A stretch of DNA of 64,000 nucleotides from Pseudomonadota bacterium (GTDB taxonomy: Bacteria; Pseudomonadota; Gammaproteobacteria; Steroidobacterales; Steroidobacteraceae): the NCBI GenBank assembly GCA_021847105.1, contig JAJZUT010000003.1, forward strand, positions 1 through 64,000, given 5' to 3'. The translations under genes were made by a program, and so were the position numbers. Positions 25,788 through 33,298 of the stretch are shown here, piece by piece (the stretch's first letter is position 1; each line of letters begins with the position of its first letter). The notes beneath the pieces were generated by a model. It ran no database searches. It was given only the letters and a program-made list of their open reading frames with translations, and was not told the DNA's origin.

Positions 25788-26925
25788 ATCGGCGCCCGTG
25801 ACGCTGCACTATCATCTGCTGGCCAAGCCCGCCGGCGCAGCGTGCAACCTGCGCTGCGAGTATTGTTTTTTCCTCTCGAAGGAGGAGCTGTATCCGAGTG
25901 GCAAATCCCTCATGGACGAGGTGATGCTCGAGGAATACATCCGCCAATTGATGCGCTCCTCGGCCGGCCCGGAGGTACACCTCGCCTGGCAGGGAGGCGA
26001 GCCGCTGCTGCGCGGCATCGAGTTCTTCCGCCGCTCGGTGGAACTCGCGCGTCGATACCTCAGGCCCGGTCAGCGAGTGGTGCATTCGGTGCAGACCAAT
26101 GGCTCGCTCATCGATGATGAGTGGGCCGCTTTTTTCAGGGAAAATGATTACCTCGTCGGTCTCAGCATGGACGGTCCGCGAGCGCTTCACGACACCTACC
26201 GCAGCGATAAGCAGGGCCGAGGTACTTTCGGTGATGTCCTGCGCGCCTGGCGCACCCTGCGCCGGCATGAGGTGGACGTGAACATCCTCTGTGCGGTTCA
26301 CGCCCGCAACGGTGCCCATCCGCTCGAGGTTTACCGGTTCTTTCGCGACGAGCTCGACGCCCGCTATCTGCAGTTCATTCCGGTCGTCGAGCGAGCGAGC
26401 GCCGTTGCAGATGACCAGACGGTCACCACCCGCAGCGTCAAAGCCGAGCAGTTCGGCTCATTCCTCATCGCGATATTCGACGAATGGCTTAAGCGCGACG
26501 TCGGCCGGGTATTTGTCATCACCTTTGATGTCGCCCTCGGCAGCTGGCTCGGCCAGCATCACGCGTGCGTGGTCGCCCCTACCTGCGGCGGCAGCCCCAT
26601 TCTCATGCACACCGGGGATGTATACGCGTGCGATCATTTCGTGGCGCCGGCCTTCCGGCTCGGCAATATCCGCGATAGCAAGCTGGAAGATCTGTTGGGT
26701 TCGCAGCAGCAGCGGCGCTTCGGCCGTCGCAAGTACGACACCCTCCCCCGTTACTGCAAGGAATGTCCGGTCCTGTTTGCATGCTATGGCGAATGTCCGC
26801 GCAACCGGTTCATTCACAGCCCCGATGGGGAGCCTGGCCTGAATTACCTCTGTGCGGGCTACCGCGCATTCCTCACGCACATTGACCAACCGATGCGGCG
26901 GATGGTGAGTGCCCTGCAGCAGTGA
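25777..26925 (+). CDS. Anaerobic sulfatase-maturing enzyme (radical SAM/SPASM)
   Basis: 382 residues from a GTG overlapping the previous gene; a GTG at 25798 is the alternative start. The radical SAM motif is CNLRCEYC (Cys23, 27, 30 from the first start). Downstream come WQGGEPLLRG, VQTNGSLID, LSMDGPRALHDTYR, and the C-terminal auxiliary-cluster cysteines including APTCGG, VYACDHFV, YCKECPVLFACYGECPRNRF and YLCAGY, all in the order of anSME enzymes. These oxidise the active-site Cys or Ser of sulfatases to formylglycine without oxygen. A Cys-type sulfatase with exactly the needed CAPSR motif lies 9 kb upstream on the same strand, the obvious client. No other sulfatase is in the window. Confidence 0.92.
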   Translation: MSCESAPVTLHYHLLAKPAGAACNLRCEYCFFLSKEELYPSGKSLMDEVMLEEYIRQLMRSSAGPEVHLAWQGGEPLLRGIEFFRRSVELARRYLRPGQRVVHSVQTNGSLIDDEWAAFFRENDYLVGLSMDGPRALHDTYRSDKQGRGTFGDVLRAWRTLRRHEVDVNILCAVHARNGAHPLEVYRFFRDELDARYLQFIPVVERASAVADDQTVTTRSVKAEQFGSFLIAIFDEWLKRDVGRVFVITFDVALGSWLGQHHACVVAPTCGGSPILMHTGDVYACDHFVAPAFRLGNIRDSKLEDLLGSQQQRRFGRRKYDTLPRYCKECPVLFACYGECPRNRFIHSPDGEPGLNYLCAGYRAFLTHIDQPMRRMVSALQQ

Positions 26926-26947
26926 ACGCGTGCGCCGGTGCCCCGGT

Positions 26948-27100
26948 ATGCTCGAGGAACGTAATCCTGGACGTCGTTTTTGCGGTACATACGGGAGGGC
27001 GCGTCTGACCTGCATTGCGGAATGTCGTCGCTGCACTTGCTGGGACACGAAGCCAACTTTCAACGAGAACCGGGGCGAGCGCTACTACGCGTGCCACTGA
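26948..27100 (+). CDS. Possible small Cys-rich protein
   Basis: 50 codons from the ATG at 26948 with six Cys (RRFCGTYG, TCIAECRRCTCW, YYACH) and a final His, so a small zinc-binding fold is possible. The segments NPGRRF and NRGERYYAC vaguely recall zinc-ribbon proteins. No ribosome-binding site is evident and I recognise no family. It lies just past the anSME gene at the left edge of the decayed island and may be a fragment. Confidence 0.25.
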   Translation: MLEERNPGRRFCGTYGRARLTCIAECRRCTCWDTKPTFNENRGERYYACH

Positions 27101-27142
27101 GACTTGACGAGTACGTCACTGCACTGAATTTGCACTGAGCCG

Positions 27143-27583
27143 TCAGCGCTCGGTGCTCGCGCTGAGCAGGCTCCGCACCCGCGCAAATAGCGCCTCAGCG
27201 CCGTAATCGTTCTCGTAGGCCTGCTCCGCAATCTGCTGCTCCGCGTCGAGCAACTCGCCGAGAAGCTCTCGAGCGAGCGCCCCATCGCTCGGCAGCACGA
27301 CCCGTTCGATAGTTCCGAGGGCGTAGCCTGCGCGGGCGACGATCTCGGCGCTGCGACGGTGGCGCACGTCGTACTCGCGCTCGCCCACGCGGAGCGCGCT
27401 GATCTCGCGGCGAACGAGGGTCGCGACCTTGGAGGGCTGCGCCGCAGCGATGAAGGCCTCGACATACGACCGAACGACCGGAGGCGCGCCGCAAAGCAAG
27501 GAAACGATGAAGGCGGCAAGCTCCTCCGGGCTGCGGCGCTGCAGGGCAGCCAAGGCTCCCGCGAGTTCTTCTTCGGTGTCCAC
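27143..27583 (-). CDS. Hypothetical helical protein of the island
   Basis: 146 residues from a GTG (MDTEEELAGALAALQRRSPEEL). The sequence is predicted almost wholly helical by eye, acidic at the N-terminus, with no membrane segment, no cysteine cluster and no catalytic motif I recognise. An alternative frame at 27085-27519 overlaps it but has the serine/arginine-rich composition of a shadow. It lies downstream of the toxin-antitoxin pair on the same strand and is part of the island that ends at tRNA-Lys. Function unknown. Confidence 0.5.
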   Translation of the reverse strand: MDTEEELAGALAALQRRSPEELAAFIVSLLCGAPPVVRSYVEAFIAAAQPSKVATLVRREISALRVGEREYDVRHRRSAEIVARAGYALGTIERVVLPSDGALARELLGELLDAEQQIAEQAYENDYGAEALFARVRSLLSASTER

Positions 27584-27666
27584 GTCGGCCTAAACCGCGG
27601 CGCTCGACAAAATGACCCCGGGTGTGTTTGGCAAGATCAGTCCGCCTGGGTGAGAGGATTTGGCGA

Positions 27667-28080
27667 CTACTTCTTCGCGCGATTGGAGGGCCGGCTTACG
27701 GGCCGCGCCGGAGCTTCTCGTGCAGGTGCCGTTTTCGCAGTGTTGGCCATTGTCTTGACTGTGTCTACCAAACGAGCGAGCGCGGACCGATACACGAGGC
27801 TCTCTTCGCGACGGTCTACGGCCATCACCATCACGATCAGCGCATTGTCTTCGACGCGGTAGAGCAACCGGACGCCTTGCTTATTGAGCTTGATTTTGTA
27901 ACAGCCAATCAGATCGCCGTGCAAGGAGCCGCCCGGCACGTGTGGGTTGTCGAGCCGCTTGGCAAGCAGCCTTTTCAGCGGCTTCTTGATCGAGCCATCA
28001 AGAGCGTTCCACTCCTTCAGAGCCGCGGGGTGAAACAGCAGGCGGTATTTGTGCTTGGGCCGCTGCTCAGAGCTCGTCAA
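27667..28080 (-). CDS. RelE/ParE-superfamily toxin
   Basis: About 137 residues if translation starts at the TTG at 28080, which overlaps the antitoxin stop; an in-frame GTG at 28107 is a longer alternative. The core KYRLLFHPAALKEWNALDGSIKKPLKRLL, GCYKIKLNKQGVRLLYRVEDN and VMVMAVDRREESLVY matches RelE-type mRNA interferases, with the basic strands and C-terminal Arg/Tyr expected for ribosome-dependent cleavage. Normal RelE toxins stop near here, but this one runs on for about 45 residues rich in Ala, Pro, Arg and Lys (AREAPARPVSRPSNRAKK at the end), an unusual tail. Neighbour of its antitoxin in the usual antitoxin-first order. Confidence 0.82.
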   Translation of the reverse strand: MTSSEQRPKHKYRLLFHPAALKEWNALDGSIKKPLKRLLAKRLDNPHVPGGSLHGDLIGCYKIKLNKQGVRLLYRVEDNALIVMVMAVDRREESLVYRSALARLVDTVKTMANTAKTAPAREAPARPVSRPSNRAKK

Positions 28081-28318
28081 TATCGACCTCGATCGGCTCG
28101 GCACCATCGTTCATCCGGGTGCGCACCAGATTGAGCAACTCCCGATCGCCAAGTGCCTCGAGCATGGCTTCCATGAGCGCCGGGTCCACCATATAGAACG
28201 CCGGCCTATTGTGGTTGAGTACCGCCACAGGGCGGTTTCCCGCCTCACGAAGTACCGCTGCGGGGTTCTTCTTGAACTCCGACATGCTGATCGTCGTATC
28301 GGCAAAGATGGCATGCAT
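28067..28318 (-). CDS. Phd/YefM-type antitoxin
   Basis: 83 residues. The N-terminal TTISMSEFKKNPAAVLREAGNRPVAVLNHNRPAFYMVDP is the Phd/YefM DNA-binding fold; the acidic C-terminus (GAEPIEVDIDEL) is the usual disordered toxin-neutralising part. The start ATG has GGGAG 7 bases upstream and a near-consensus promoter before that. The stop overlaps the toxin start by 14 bases. It should neutralise the RelE-type toxin and repress the operon. Confidence 0.87.
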   Translation of the reverse strand: MHAIFADTTISMSEFKKNPAAVLREAGNRPVAVLNHNRPAFYMVDPALMEAMLEALGDRELLNLVRTRMNDGAEPIEVDIDEL

Positions 28319-28515
28319 AATTAAGCTCCCAATTCGGGGCTAATTATAGATACGAATATCGCCCTTTTCAAGGGTCGTATCAGATGCGACAAACCCTTGA
28401 AAGCGCACGAGATGAGCGTACCAGTTCCCGAGCGCGCCCCTCGATGCGGGGGTTCCGGGAGCCGTTCCGCCAAGCGGAGTCCAGCCCGCGGTGCGGAGCG
28501 GAAATCCTTGCTTCT
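28319..28515. other. Regulatory gap upstream of the toxin-antitoxin pair
   Basis: The part near 28319-28402 holds the promoter and inverted repeat described separately. The remainder up to 28515 shows no gene. Confidence 0.5.
28343..28371 (-). promoter_or_regulatory. Sigma-70 promoter of the toxin-antitoxin operon
   Basis: On the minus strand TTGAAA (28371-28366) and TATAAT (28348-28343) are separated by exactly 17 bases. Transcription would begin near 28336, leaving an 18-base leader with a GGGAG ribosome-binding site. The -35 box lies inside one arm of a perfect 10-bp inverted repeat (28366-28375 and 28393-28402, TTTCAAGGGT/ACCCTTGAAA), a likely operator. Confidence 0.75.
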
Positions 28516-28881
28516 TCAGCAGGGCTCACCACGATTGTTCTCGATTCCCATAGGCCCCCGCAGCCGGCGCCCCGCCCTGCGCCCGGCGCGCGGCTTGGCA
28601 CGGCCGCTGAGGCCAAGGAACCAAGCAAGAAAGGACGGTTCGTGAATCAGCAACTCTCCGCATGGAGAGTCGAAGACAGCGGCCGATAGTCCGTTCACGG
28701 CGCGGCATCGGAGCGCCCATGTGACACGATTGACGCTGAGCAAATGCGGGTGTCGTGCAACGAGCTGACCCTTGGTGACGAGTTCCGCTGTCGGCGGAAG
28801 GGACGGCGGAACAGCGAGCATGGGTAGCTCCGCCTGGATAGGCGGCGGTCCGAATATCTTCGGGTTGCTTCGTCGGCTCAT
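28516..28881 (-). CDS. Small island protein, possible excisionase-like regulator
   Basis: 121 residues. The middle (VTKGQLVARHPHLLSVNRVTWALRCRAVNGLSAAVFDSPCGELLIHEPSFLAWFLGL) looks like a small DNA-binding domain of the kind carried by integrative elements next to their integrase; I recall similar unnamed proteins but no defined family. The C-terminus is Arg/Gly-rich. Its start overlaps the stop of the upstream gene in an ATGA arrangement, so the two are co-translated. The role as excisionase or helix-turn-helix regulator is inferred mainly from position. Confidence 0.5.
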   Translation of the reverse strand: MSRRSNPKIFGPPPIQAELPMLAVPPSLPPTAELVTKGQLVARHPHLLSVNRVTWALRCRAVNGLSAAVFDSPCGELLIHEPSFLAWFLGLSGRAKPRAGRRAGRRLRGPMGIENNRGEPC

Positions 28882-29279
28882 CGAGTACGCTCCTCCTGTC
28901 GTTCCCGCTCGCGGGTGCGTGTCCGCGCCTCGAGCTTAGATGCCAGCTGCTCGTCGGTCGTCAGCGGTCGGTGCATGCCACCGATGAAACCCCTGATCTT
29001 CTCGGCGAGCGCGCTCTGCCCTGCGGCCAGGAGGGCATCAGCCACGGCGTGCCACCCTGCGATCACATCGCTGCGGGTTGCGAGGAGCTTCGTCTTTCCG
29101 GAGTTTGGCTTGAGGGCTCCGTCACGGAGCTCCTCGGTAATACGCCGGACGCGCTCACGCAGATAGCGGGAATCGCCCCGGAGCGATGCGCGGTGGATGG
29201 CATCCTTGAAACTCGACCGGCTCTGGCCCCGCACTGCGCGCTCGGTCGCGTTGGCAGCGATCCCGTGGGCGCGTGACAT
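28878..29279 (-). CDS. Island protein, resembles C-terminal part of a relaxase (DUF3363-like)
   Basis: 133 residues from the ATG at 29279, or 140 from an upstream start at 29300. The segment KTKLLATRSDVIAGWHAVADALLAAGQSALAEKIRGFIGGMHRPLTTDEQLASKL has the spacing of the C-terminal region of VirD2-like relaxases (DUF3363) as I remember it, while the catalytic part is absent. It could be a relaxase remnant or a small accessory protein. Its start codon overlaps the divergent integrase start, which is odd for two working genes and suggests one start is misplaced or the gene is a fragment. Confidence 0.45.
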   Translation of the reverse strand: MSRAHGIAANATERAVRGQSRSSFKDAIHRASLRGDSRYLRERVRRITEELRDGALKPNSGKTKLLATRSDVIAGWHAVADALLAAGQSALAEKIRGFIGGMHRPLTTDEQLASKLEARTRTRERERQEERTR

Positions 29280-30472
29280 GACGATCAAACGCGCACCCAA
29301 GAAGACCGATCCTGCGGGAAAATGCAGCCGCTGGCGGGTGATCCTTTACAACCCCACAACTAAGAAGCAGGAGTGGTTCACCGTCGAGGGTCGTCGCACC
29401 GACGCCGAGGCTTTCGAGCGTCAACAGAAGGAGAAGCTTGCGAGAGGCACCTACATAGCTCGCGCCGAGCGCAAGACGTTCGCCGAAGTCGCGGAGTCGT
29501 TCATCAAGGACCGTGAGAAGCGCGGGCGGCGCGGTGGCACCCTCACCGGCTATCAGAATGTGCTCAGGCGGTACCTGCTGCCACATTTCGGGCCGTGGGA
29601 GGTCGGCAAGATACGCCGCGCCGACATCATCAAGCGCCTTGACGAGCTACACGACACCGGCACCAGCGCGCAGACCTGCAACCGGATTATCCGGACGGCG
29701 AAGGCCATCTTATTCTTTGCGTTCGAGTGTGAACTCGTGGATCGCAATGTTGCACAGCGCCTCAGGCGGTACGAGCGCGTCGAAGGCGAACGCAAAGCAC
29801 GTCGGGGCGCATTCACCGAGGCAGAGGTGCAGGCGTTGCTCGCCGCCGCCCGACCGCATGAGCGCGTGCTCATCGGTCTGTTGTGTTTCGCTGGGTTGCG
29901 TCCCGGCGAGGCGTACGCGCTCGATTGGACGCATGTGAATTTGGATGGCGGCAGCCTCGCCGTCGTGCGCAGCTGGGACGGCAAGCAATTCCAGAAGCCG
30001 AAGACCGCGGCGGGTGAACGCGTGGTGCCGCTCTCTTCCTGGTTGGTGGAAGAATTGCGCACCTACCGGGCCGACGGCGGCTCCGGCCTCGTGTTCTGCA
30101 CTAGATCAGGTAAGCCGCTCAGCGCCAGCAATCTGCGCCGCGACGTTTGATTACCGCTGAAGAAGCGCGCCGGTGTGCGCGACCTCGATCTGTACTCGTT
30201 GCGGCACGCCTTCGCGACGCTCGCCCGCACCGCCGGCGAGGCGAGTTTCAACGTCGCACGCGCGCTTGGGCATTCGAAGAGCGGGCCTCGTGGATGCCGT
30301 CTACGCGGCGCATACGCTGCCCTCCGGCCTCGCTGGCGTTGCGGAGGCGGTCACGGCACGCGCCCTCGGCGTGAAGCCGCAGCCGCGGGTGATCGACGGC
30401 GGGAGGCAGGACGTTAGCCAGCCGTTAGACGAGGCCGGCGGCAAGGGCGGCGAACATGCCGCAAGTCGTTGA
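29278..30472 (+). pseudogene. Tyrosine integrase, broken by a stop codon and a frameshift
   Basis: From the ATG at 29278 the protein has an Arm-type N-terminus (SRWRVILYNPTTKKQEWFTVEG), a SAM-like core-binding domain (KTFAEVAESFIKDR, LRRYLLPHFG) and the first half of the catalytic domain with the active-site Arg in FAGLRPGEAYALDW. The frame ends at TGA (30148-30150), but the same frame continues with LPLKKRAGVRDLDLYSLRHAFATLARTAGE and ALGHSKS, which supply the RHxxAT and GHS catalytic boxes. The stop probably replaces a Trp codon (TGG to TGA). After GHSKS the rest (LVDAVYAAHTLPSGL) is in another frame, so a second lesion exists near 30286. The reconstructed gene would end 7 bases before the tRNA-Lys 3' end, the classic position for a tRNA-targeting integrase. 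Confidence 0.85.
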
Positions 30473-30478
30473 TTTAAT

Positions 30479-30554
30479 TGGTGGGCCGTGTAGGGATCGA
30501 ACCTACGACCAAGAGATTAAGAGTCTCCTGCTCTACCAGCTGAGCTAACGGCCC
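30479..30554 (-). tRNA. tRNA-Lys (CTT)
   Basis: 76 bases on the minus strand with encoded CCA. The acceptor GGGCCGT/ACGGCCC pairs over 7 bp, the D-arm begins TAGCTCAGCTGG, the anticodon loop reads CTCTTAA with anticodon CTT, and the T-arm has GGTTCGATCC. It is the last gene of the Arg-His-Lys tRNA operon and its 3' end faces the decayed integrase, so it is the probable integration site of the island. Confidence 0.95.
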
Positions 30555-30598
30555 GTATTGTGTCGCGGCAGGCGCCCTGAGGCGTCTTCCGCCAGATC

Positions 30599-30675
30599 TG
30601 GGGTGGACGATGGGACTCGAACCCACGACAACCGGGATCACAACCCGGGACTCTACCAGCTGAGCTACGTCCACC
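30599..30675 (-). tRNA. tRNA-His (GTG)
   Basis: 77 bases on the minus strand including CCA and the extra 5' G (position -1) typical of tRNA-His, opposite discriminator C. Acceptor GTGGACG/CGTCCAC; anticodon loop TTGTGAT with anticodon GTG; T-arm GGTTCGAGTCC. Middle gene of the tRNA operon. Confidence 0.95.
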
Positions 30676-30725
30676 GTCGTCGCAACCATCCCCCCGCAAG
30701 CGGCTCGCCCGGTCGCCGCAGCGGC

Positions 30726-30802
30726 TGGCGTGCCCGGCAGGACTCGAACCTGCGACCACCGGCTTAGAAGGCCGGTGCTCTATCCAACTGAGCTACGGGC
30801 AC
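30726..30802 (-). tRNA. tRNA-Arg (TCT)
   Basis: 77 bases on the minus strand with encoded CCA. Acceptor GTGCCCG/CGGGCAC; D-arm TAGCTCAGTTGG; anticodon loop CTTCTAA with anticodon TCT; T-arm GGTTCGAGTCC. First gene of the tRNA operon. Confidence 0.95.
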
Positions 30803-30857
30803 GCGGAACGATTTCGCGCACTCGCCCGCAAGCCAGACCTGCCGCACGGGGGCGCGA

Positions 30858-30887
30858 ATGATACGGAACCGAAGGTGCCAGCGTCAA
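30858..30887 (-). promoter_or_regulatory. Promoter of the tRNA-Arg-His-Lys operon
   Basis: On the minus strand TTGACG (30887-30882) and TATCAT (30863-30858) are separated by 18 bases, about 55 bases before the mature 5' end of tRNA-Arg. Good match to sigma-70 and correctly placed. Confidence 0.6.
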
Positions 30888-30941
30888 TTTCGATTTATAC
30901 CTTGGGCCGCCGGCACGCTGTCGAGCCTCCCAGGCCCGGCT

Positions 30942-31688
30942 ATGATGCTGCCCTTGGAGCCCTCGGATCTCGCTTCCCCCCTGCCGATCCCGCTGATGAG
31001 CACGACCCCTCCCCCTCCTGCAGACTCCCACCACCCGGTTCTTACTGGCCGCGAAATCGAATGGCAGCTGGCGACGGACGATGTGCAGCCGGTGCGAGAT
31101 TGGCTCATCAGCCAGAGGCGTTTCGGCACGCTGCAGTTCGAGCCCCTGGCGACGCAGCAACTCCACGATACGTACCTCGATAGCGCCGATTGGGGGGTCT
31201 TGCTGGCCGGCTTTGCGCTGCGGATCCGACAGTGCGGCGCGCAGGCCGAGGTCACACTGAAGGGACTGCGATCCGCCCGGACGGATTACGCCGACCGGCG
31301 CGAGGTGACCGAGACGCTGGTCCCCAGGAGCACCGAGCCGGCAGGCGCCCCCGGGGCGGTCGGGCAATGGCTTCGCTCCGTGCTGGGTCAGCGATCCTTG
31401 CAGGCACTCTTTACGGCCGAAACGGTTCGCCAGCGGTTCGCCGTGTACCGGACGGGCAACCCGAACCCGTGCGCCGAAATTGCCCTCGACGAGACGACCC
31501 TCCTCGGCTCGTCGGCGAGCCGCTGCGAGACGCTCAGACGCGTCGAGATCGAGGCGCGGGACGGATCACCCCATGAGCTCGAGCCTCTGGTCGAGGCCCT
31601 GCGCCGCGCCTGCGGCCTCTGGCAGGCATGTGAGAACAAATTTGCCGCCGGTCTGCGCGTCGCAGCGCTTCAGCCACCGTTGTGCTGA
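30942..31688 (+). CDS. CYTH-domain protein (triphosphate tunnel metalloenzyme)
   Basis: 248 residues from the ATG at 30942; ATG codons at 30945 and 30996 are possible starts and none has a clear ribosome-binding site. The family signature ExExK appears as REIEWQL, modified at the last position. Further family elements: YLDSADWGVLLAGFALRIRQ, VTLKGLRSA, RREVTETL, AEIALDETTL, RRVEIEAR and the final ENKFAAGL. CYTH proteins hydrolyse or synthesise inorganic or organic triphosphates (thiamine triphosphatase, inorganic triphosphatase, adenylate cyclase type IV). Activity cannot be chosen from sequence. It converges with the efflux gene, stops 6 bases apart. Confidence 0.82.
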   Translation: MMLPLEPSDLASPLPIPLMSTTPPPPADSHHPVLTGREIEWQLATDDVQPVRDWLISQRRFGTLQFEPLATQQLHDTYLDSADWGVLLAGFALRIRQCGAQAEVTLKGLRSARTDYADRREVTETLVPRSTEPAGAPGAVGQWLRSVLGQRSLQALFTAETVRQRFAVYRTGNPNPCAEIALDETTLLGSSASRCETLRRVEIEARDGSPHELEPLVEALRRACGLWQACENKFAAGLRVAALQPPLC

Positions 31689-31694
31689 GGAGCC

Positions 31695-33284
31695 TCAGTG
31701 CGCGCCGGAGGCGACCTCGGCGGACAGCGTCGATTTGACCGGCCGGGCGAACCAGATCAGCACCACCATGAACACGAACAGATAGCCCGATACGTAAAAG
31801 ATGTCGTCGGCCGAGAGCATGTATGCCTGCTGATTGATCAGCTGGTTCAGCAGCACCCCCCCTTGCTGCCGGGACAACCCCGCCGCACGCACCTGCGACA
31901 TGAACTGCGTCGCTTGCGGATTGGAAGTGAGCCGCTCGACCAGCTGTGCATGGTGCAGAGTCGCCCGCTGCCACCACAAGGTGGTGGTGATTGAGGTGGC
32001 AAATGAACCGGCCGTGATGCGCGAGAAGTTGATCAGCCCGGACGCCGAGGGGATGCGTTCGGGCTCGAGCCCCGAGAATGCCAGCGCCAGCAGCGGGATG
32101 AAGAACGTGGCCATGGCCGCTCCCTGGATGAGCGTCGGCGTCAACAGAACCTCGACGTCCGCCTGGGTATTGAAATCGGCACGCATGAACATCACGAGGG
32201 CGAAGACCAGGAAGGAAACTGTGACAAACCAGCGCGGATCGAGCCGGTCGACCAGCCGCCCGACCGCCGGCGTGAGCAGGATCGCGAGCAGGCCGACCGG
32301 CGCAAGCACCATACCGGCGAGCGTTGCCGTGTAGCCCATGTACTGCTGCAACCACAGCGGCAGCAGTACGACGTTACCGAAGAACAGCCCGTAGCCGATC
32401 GACATCGCGACCGAGCTGACGAGGAAATTACGCCGCCGGAACAGACTGAGATCCACGACTGGGTGCTGGTCGGTGAGCTCCCACACGAGAAACACCACGA
32501 AGGCGATCGCCGCAACGATCGCCAGGGTCACAATCAATGGCGAGTTGAACCAATCGAGATTCTTGCCCTTATCGAGCATGACCTGCAACGCGCCGACCCA
32601 CACGATCAGCAGCGCAAGACCGACCTTGTCGATCGGCAGCTTCACGGTGGGCGTTTCCCGATGGCGGTAGATGGCCCAAGTGAGCACCGTCGCAACGATG
32701 CCGACCGGCACATTGATGTAGAAGATCCACGGCCAGGAAATGTTGTCAGTGATCCACCCGCCGAGCACCGGACCGACCACCGGCGCCACCAGCGTCGTCA
32801 TGGACCACACGCCGAGCGCCGCACCCGCCTTCGACTTCGGATAGCTCGACAGCAGCAGCGCTTGCGACAGCGGGATCATCGGCCCGGCAACCGCGCCCTG
32901 CAGCGCGCGGAACATCACCAGCAGCGAGAAGGTGGGCGCCAGGCCGCACAGCATCGAGGAAATGACGAACAGAACGGTCGAAGCCAGGAACAGGCGCACC
33001 TGCCCTACCCGCCGCGTCAGCCAACCGGTGAGCGGCATGGAAATCGCGTTCGCGACCGCGAACGAAGTGATCACCCAGGTGCCCTGATCGGGCGAGACAC
33101 CGAGATCGCCGGCAATCGCCGGAATCGATACATTGGCGATCGAGGTATCGAGCACATTCATGAACGTGGCCAGCGAGAGCGCGAGCGTGCCGAGGATAAC
33201 GGCCATGCCCTCAAGCGGCGGCAACGCCCCTGCGATGCCGGGCGCGCGCGGCGCCGGAGCATTCGCCACGTTCGATTCGCTCAT
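31695..33284 (-). CDS. Drug efflux MFS transporter, DHA2/EmrB type
   Basis: 529 residues, about 14 membrane helices. DHA2 features: N-terminal LATFMNVLDTSIANVSIPAIAGDLG (motif D1), TPMTGWLTRRVGQVRLF-like loop (here LTGWLTRRVGQVRLF), RALQGAVAGPMIPLSQALLL and motif C in GPVLGGWITDNISWPWIFYINVPVG. It works by proton antiport and, with the adaptor encoded 14 bases upstream, would export toxic hydrophobic compounds through a TolC-type channel. No outer-membrane channel gene is in this operon. Probably repressed by the MarR protein encoded further upstream. Confidence 0.92.
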   Translation of the reverse strand: MSESNVANAPAPRAPGIAGALPPLEGMAVILGTLALSLATFMNVLDTSIANVSIPAIAGDLGVSPDQGTWVITSFAVANAISMPLTGWLTRRVGQVRLFLASTVLFVISSMLCGLAPTFSLLVMFRALQGAVAGPMIPLSQALLLSSYPKSKAGAALGVWSMTTLVAPVVGPVLGGWITDNISWPWIFYINVPVGIVATVLTWAIYRHRETPTVKLPIDKVGLALLIVWVGALQVMLDKGKNLDWFNSPLIVTLAIVAAIAFVVFLVWELTDQHPVVDLSLFRRRNFLVSSVAMSIGYGLFFGNVVLLPLWLQQYMGYTATLAGMVLAPVGLLAILLTPAVGRLVDRLDPRWFVTVSFLVFALVMFMRADFNTQADVEVLLTPTLIQGAAMATFFIPLLALAFSGLEPERIPSASGLINFSRITAGSFATSITTTLWWQRATLHHAQLVERLTSNPQATQFMSQVRAAGLSRQQGGVLLNQLINQQAYMLSADDIFYVSGYLFVFMVVLIWFARPVKSTLSAEVASGAH

Positions 33285-33298
33285 GGCCGATGCGCTCC

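Noticed and set aside
30558..30767. Short frames crossing the tRNA cluster (protein with DSNLRPPA end)
   Set aside because: These are translations of tRNA genes, a frequent artefact; the tRNA structures are complete.
31685..31698. CTGAGG-AG-CCTCAG between the CYTH and efflux genes as a terminator
   Set aside because: A 2-base loop cannot form a stable hairpin as drawn; the symmetry follows partly from the two facing stop codons.
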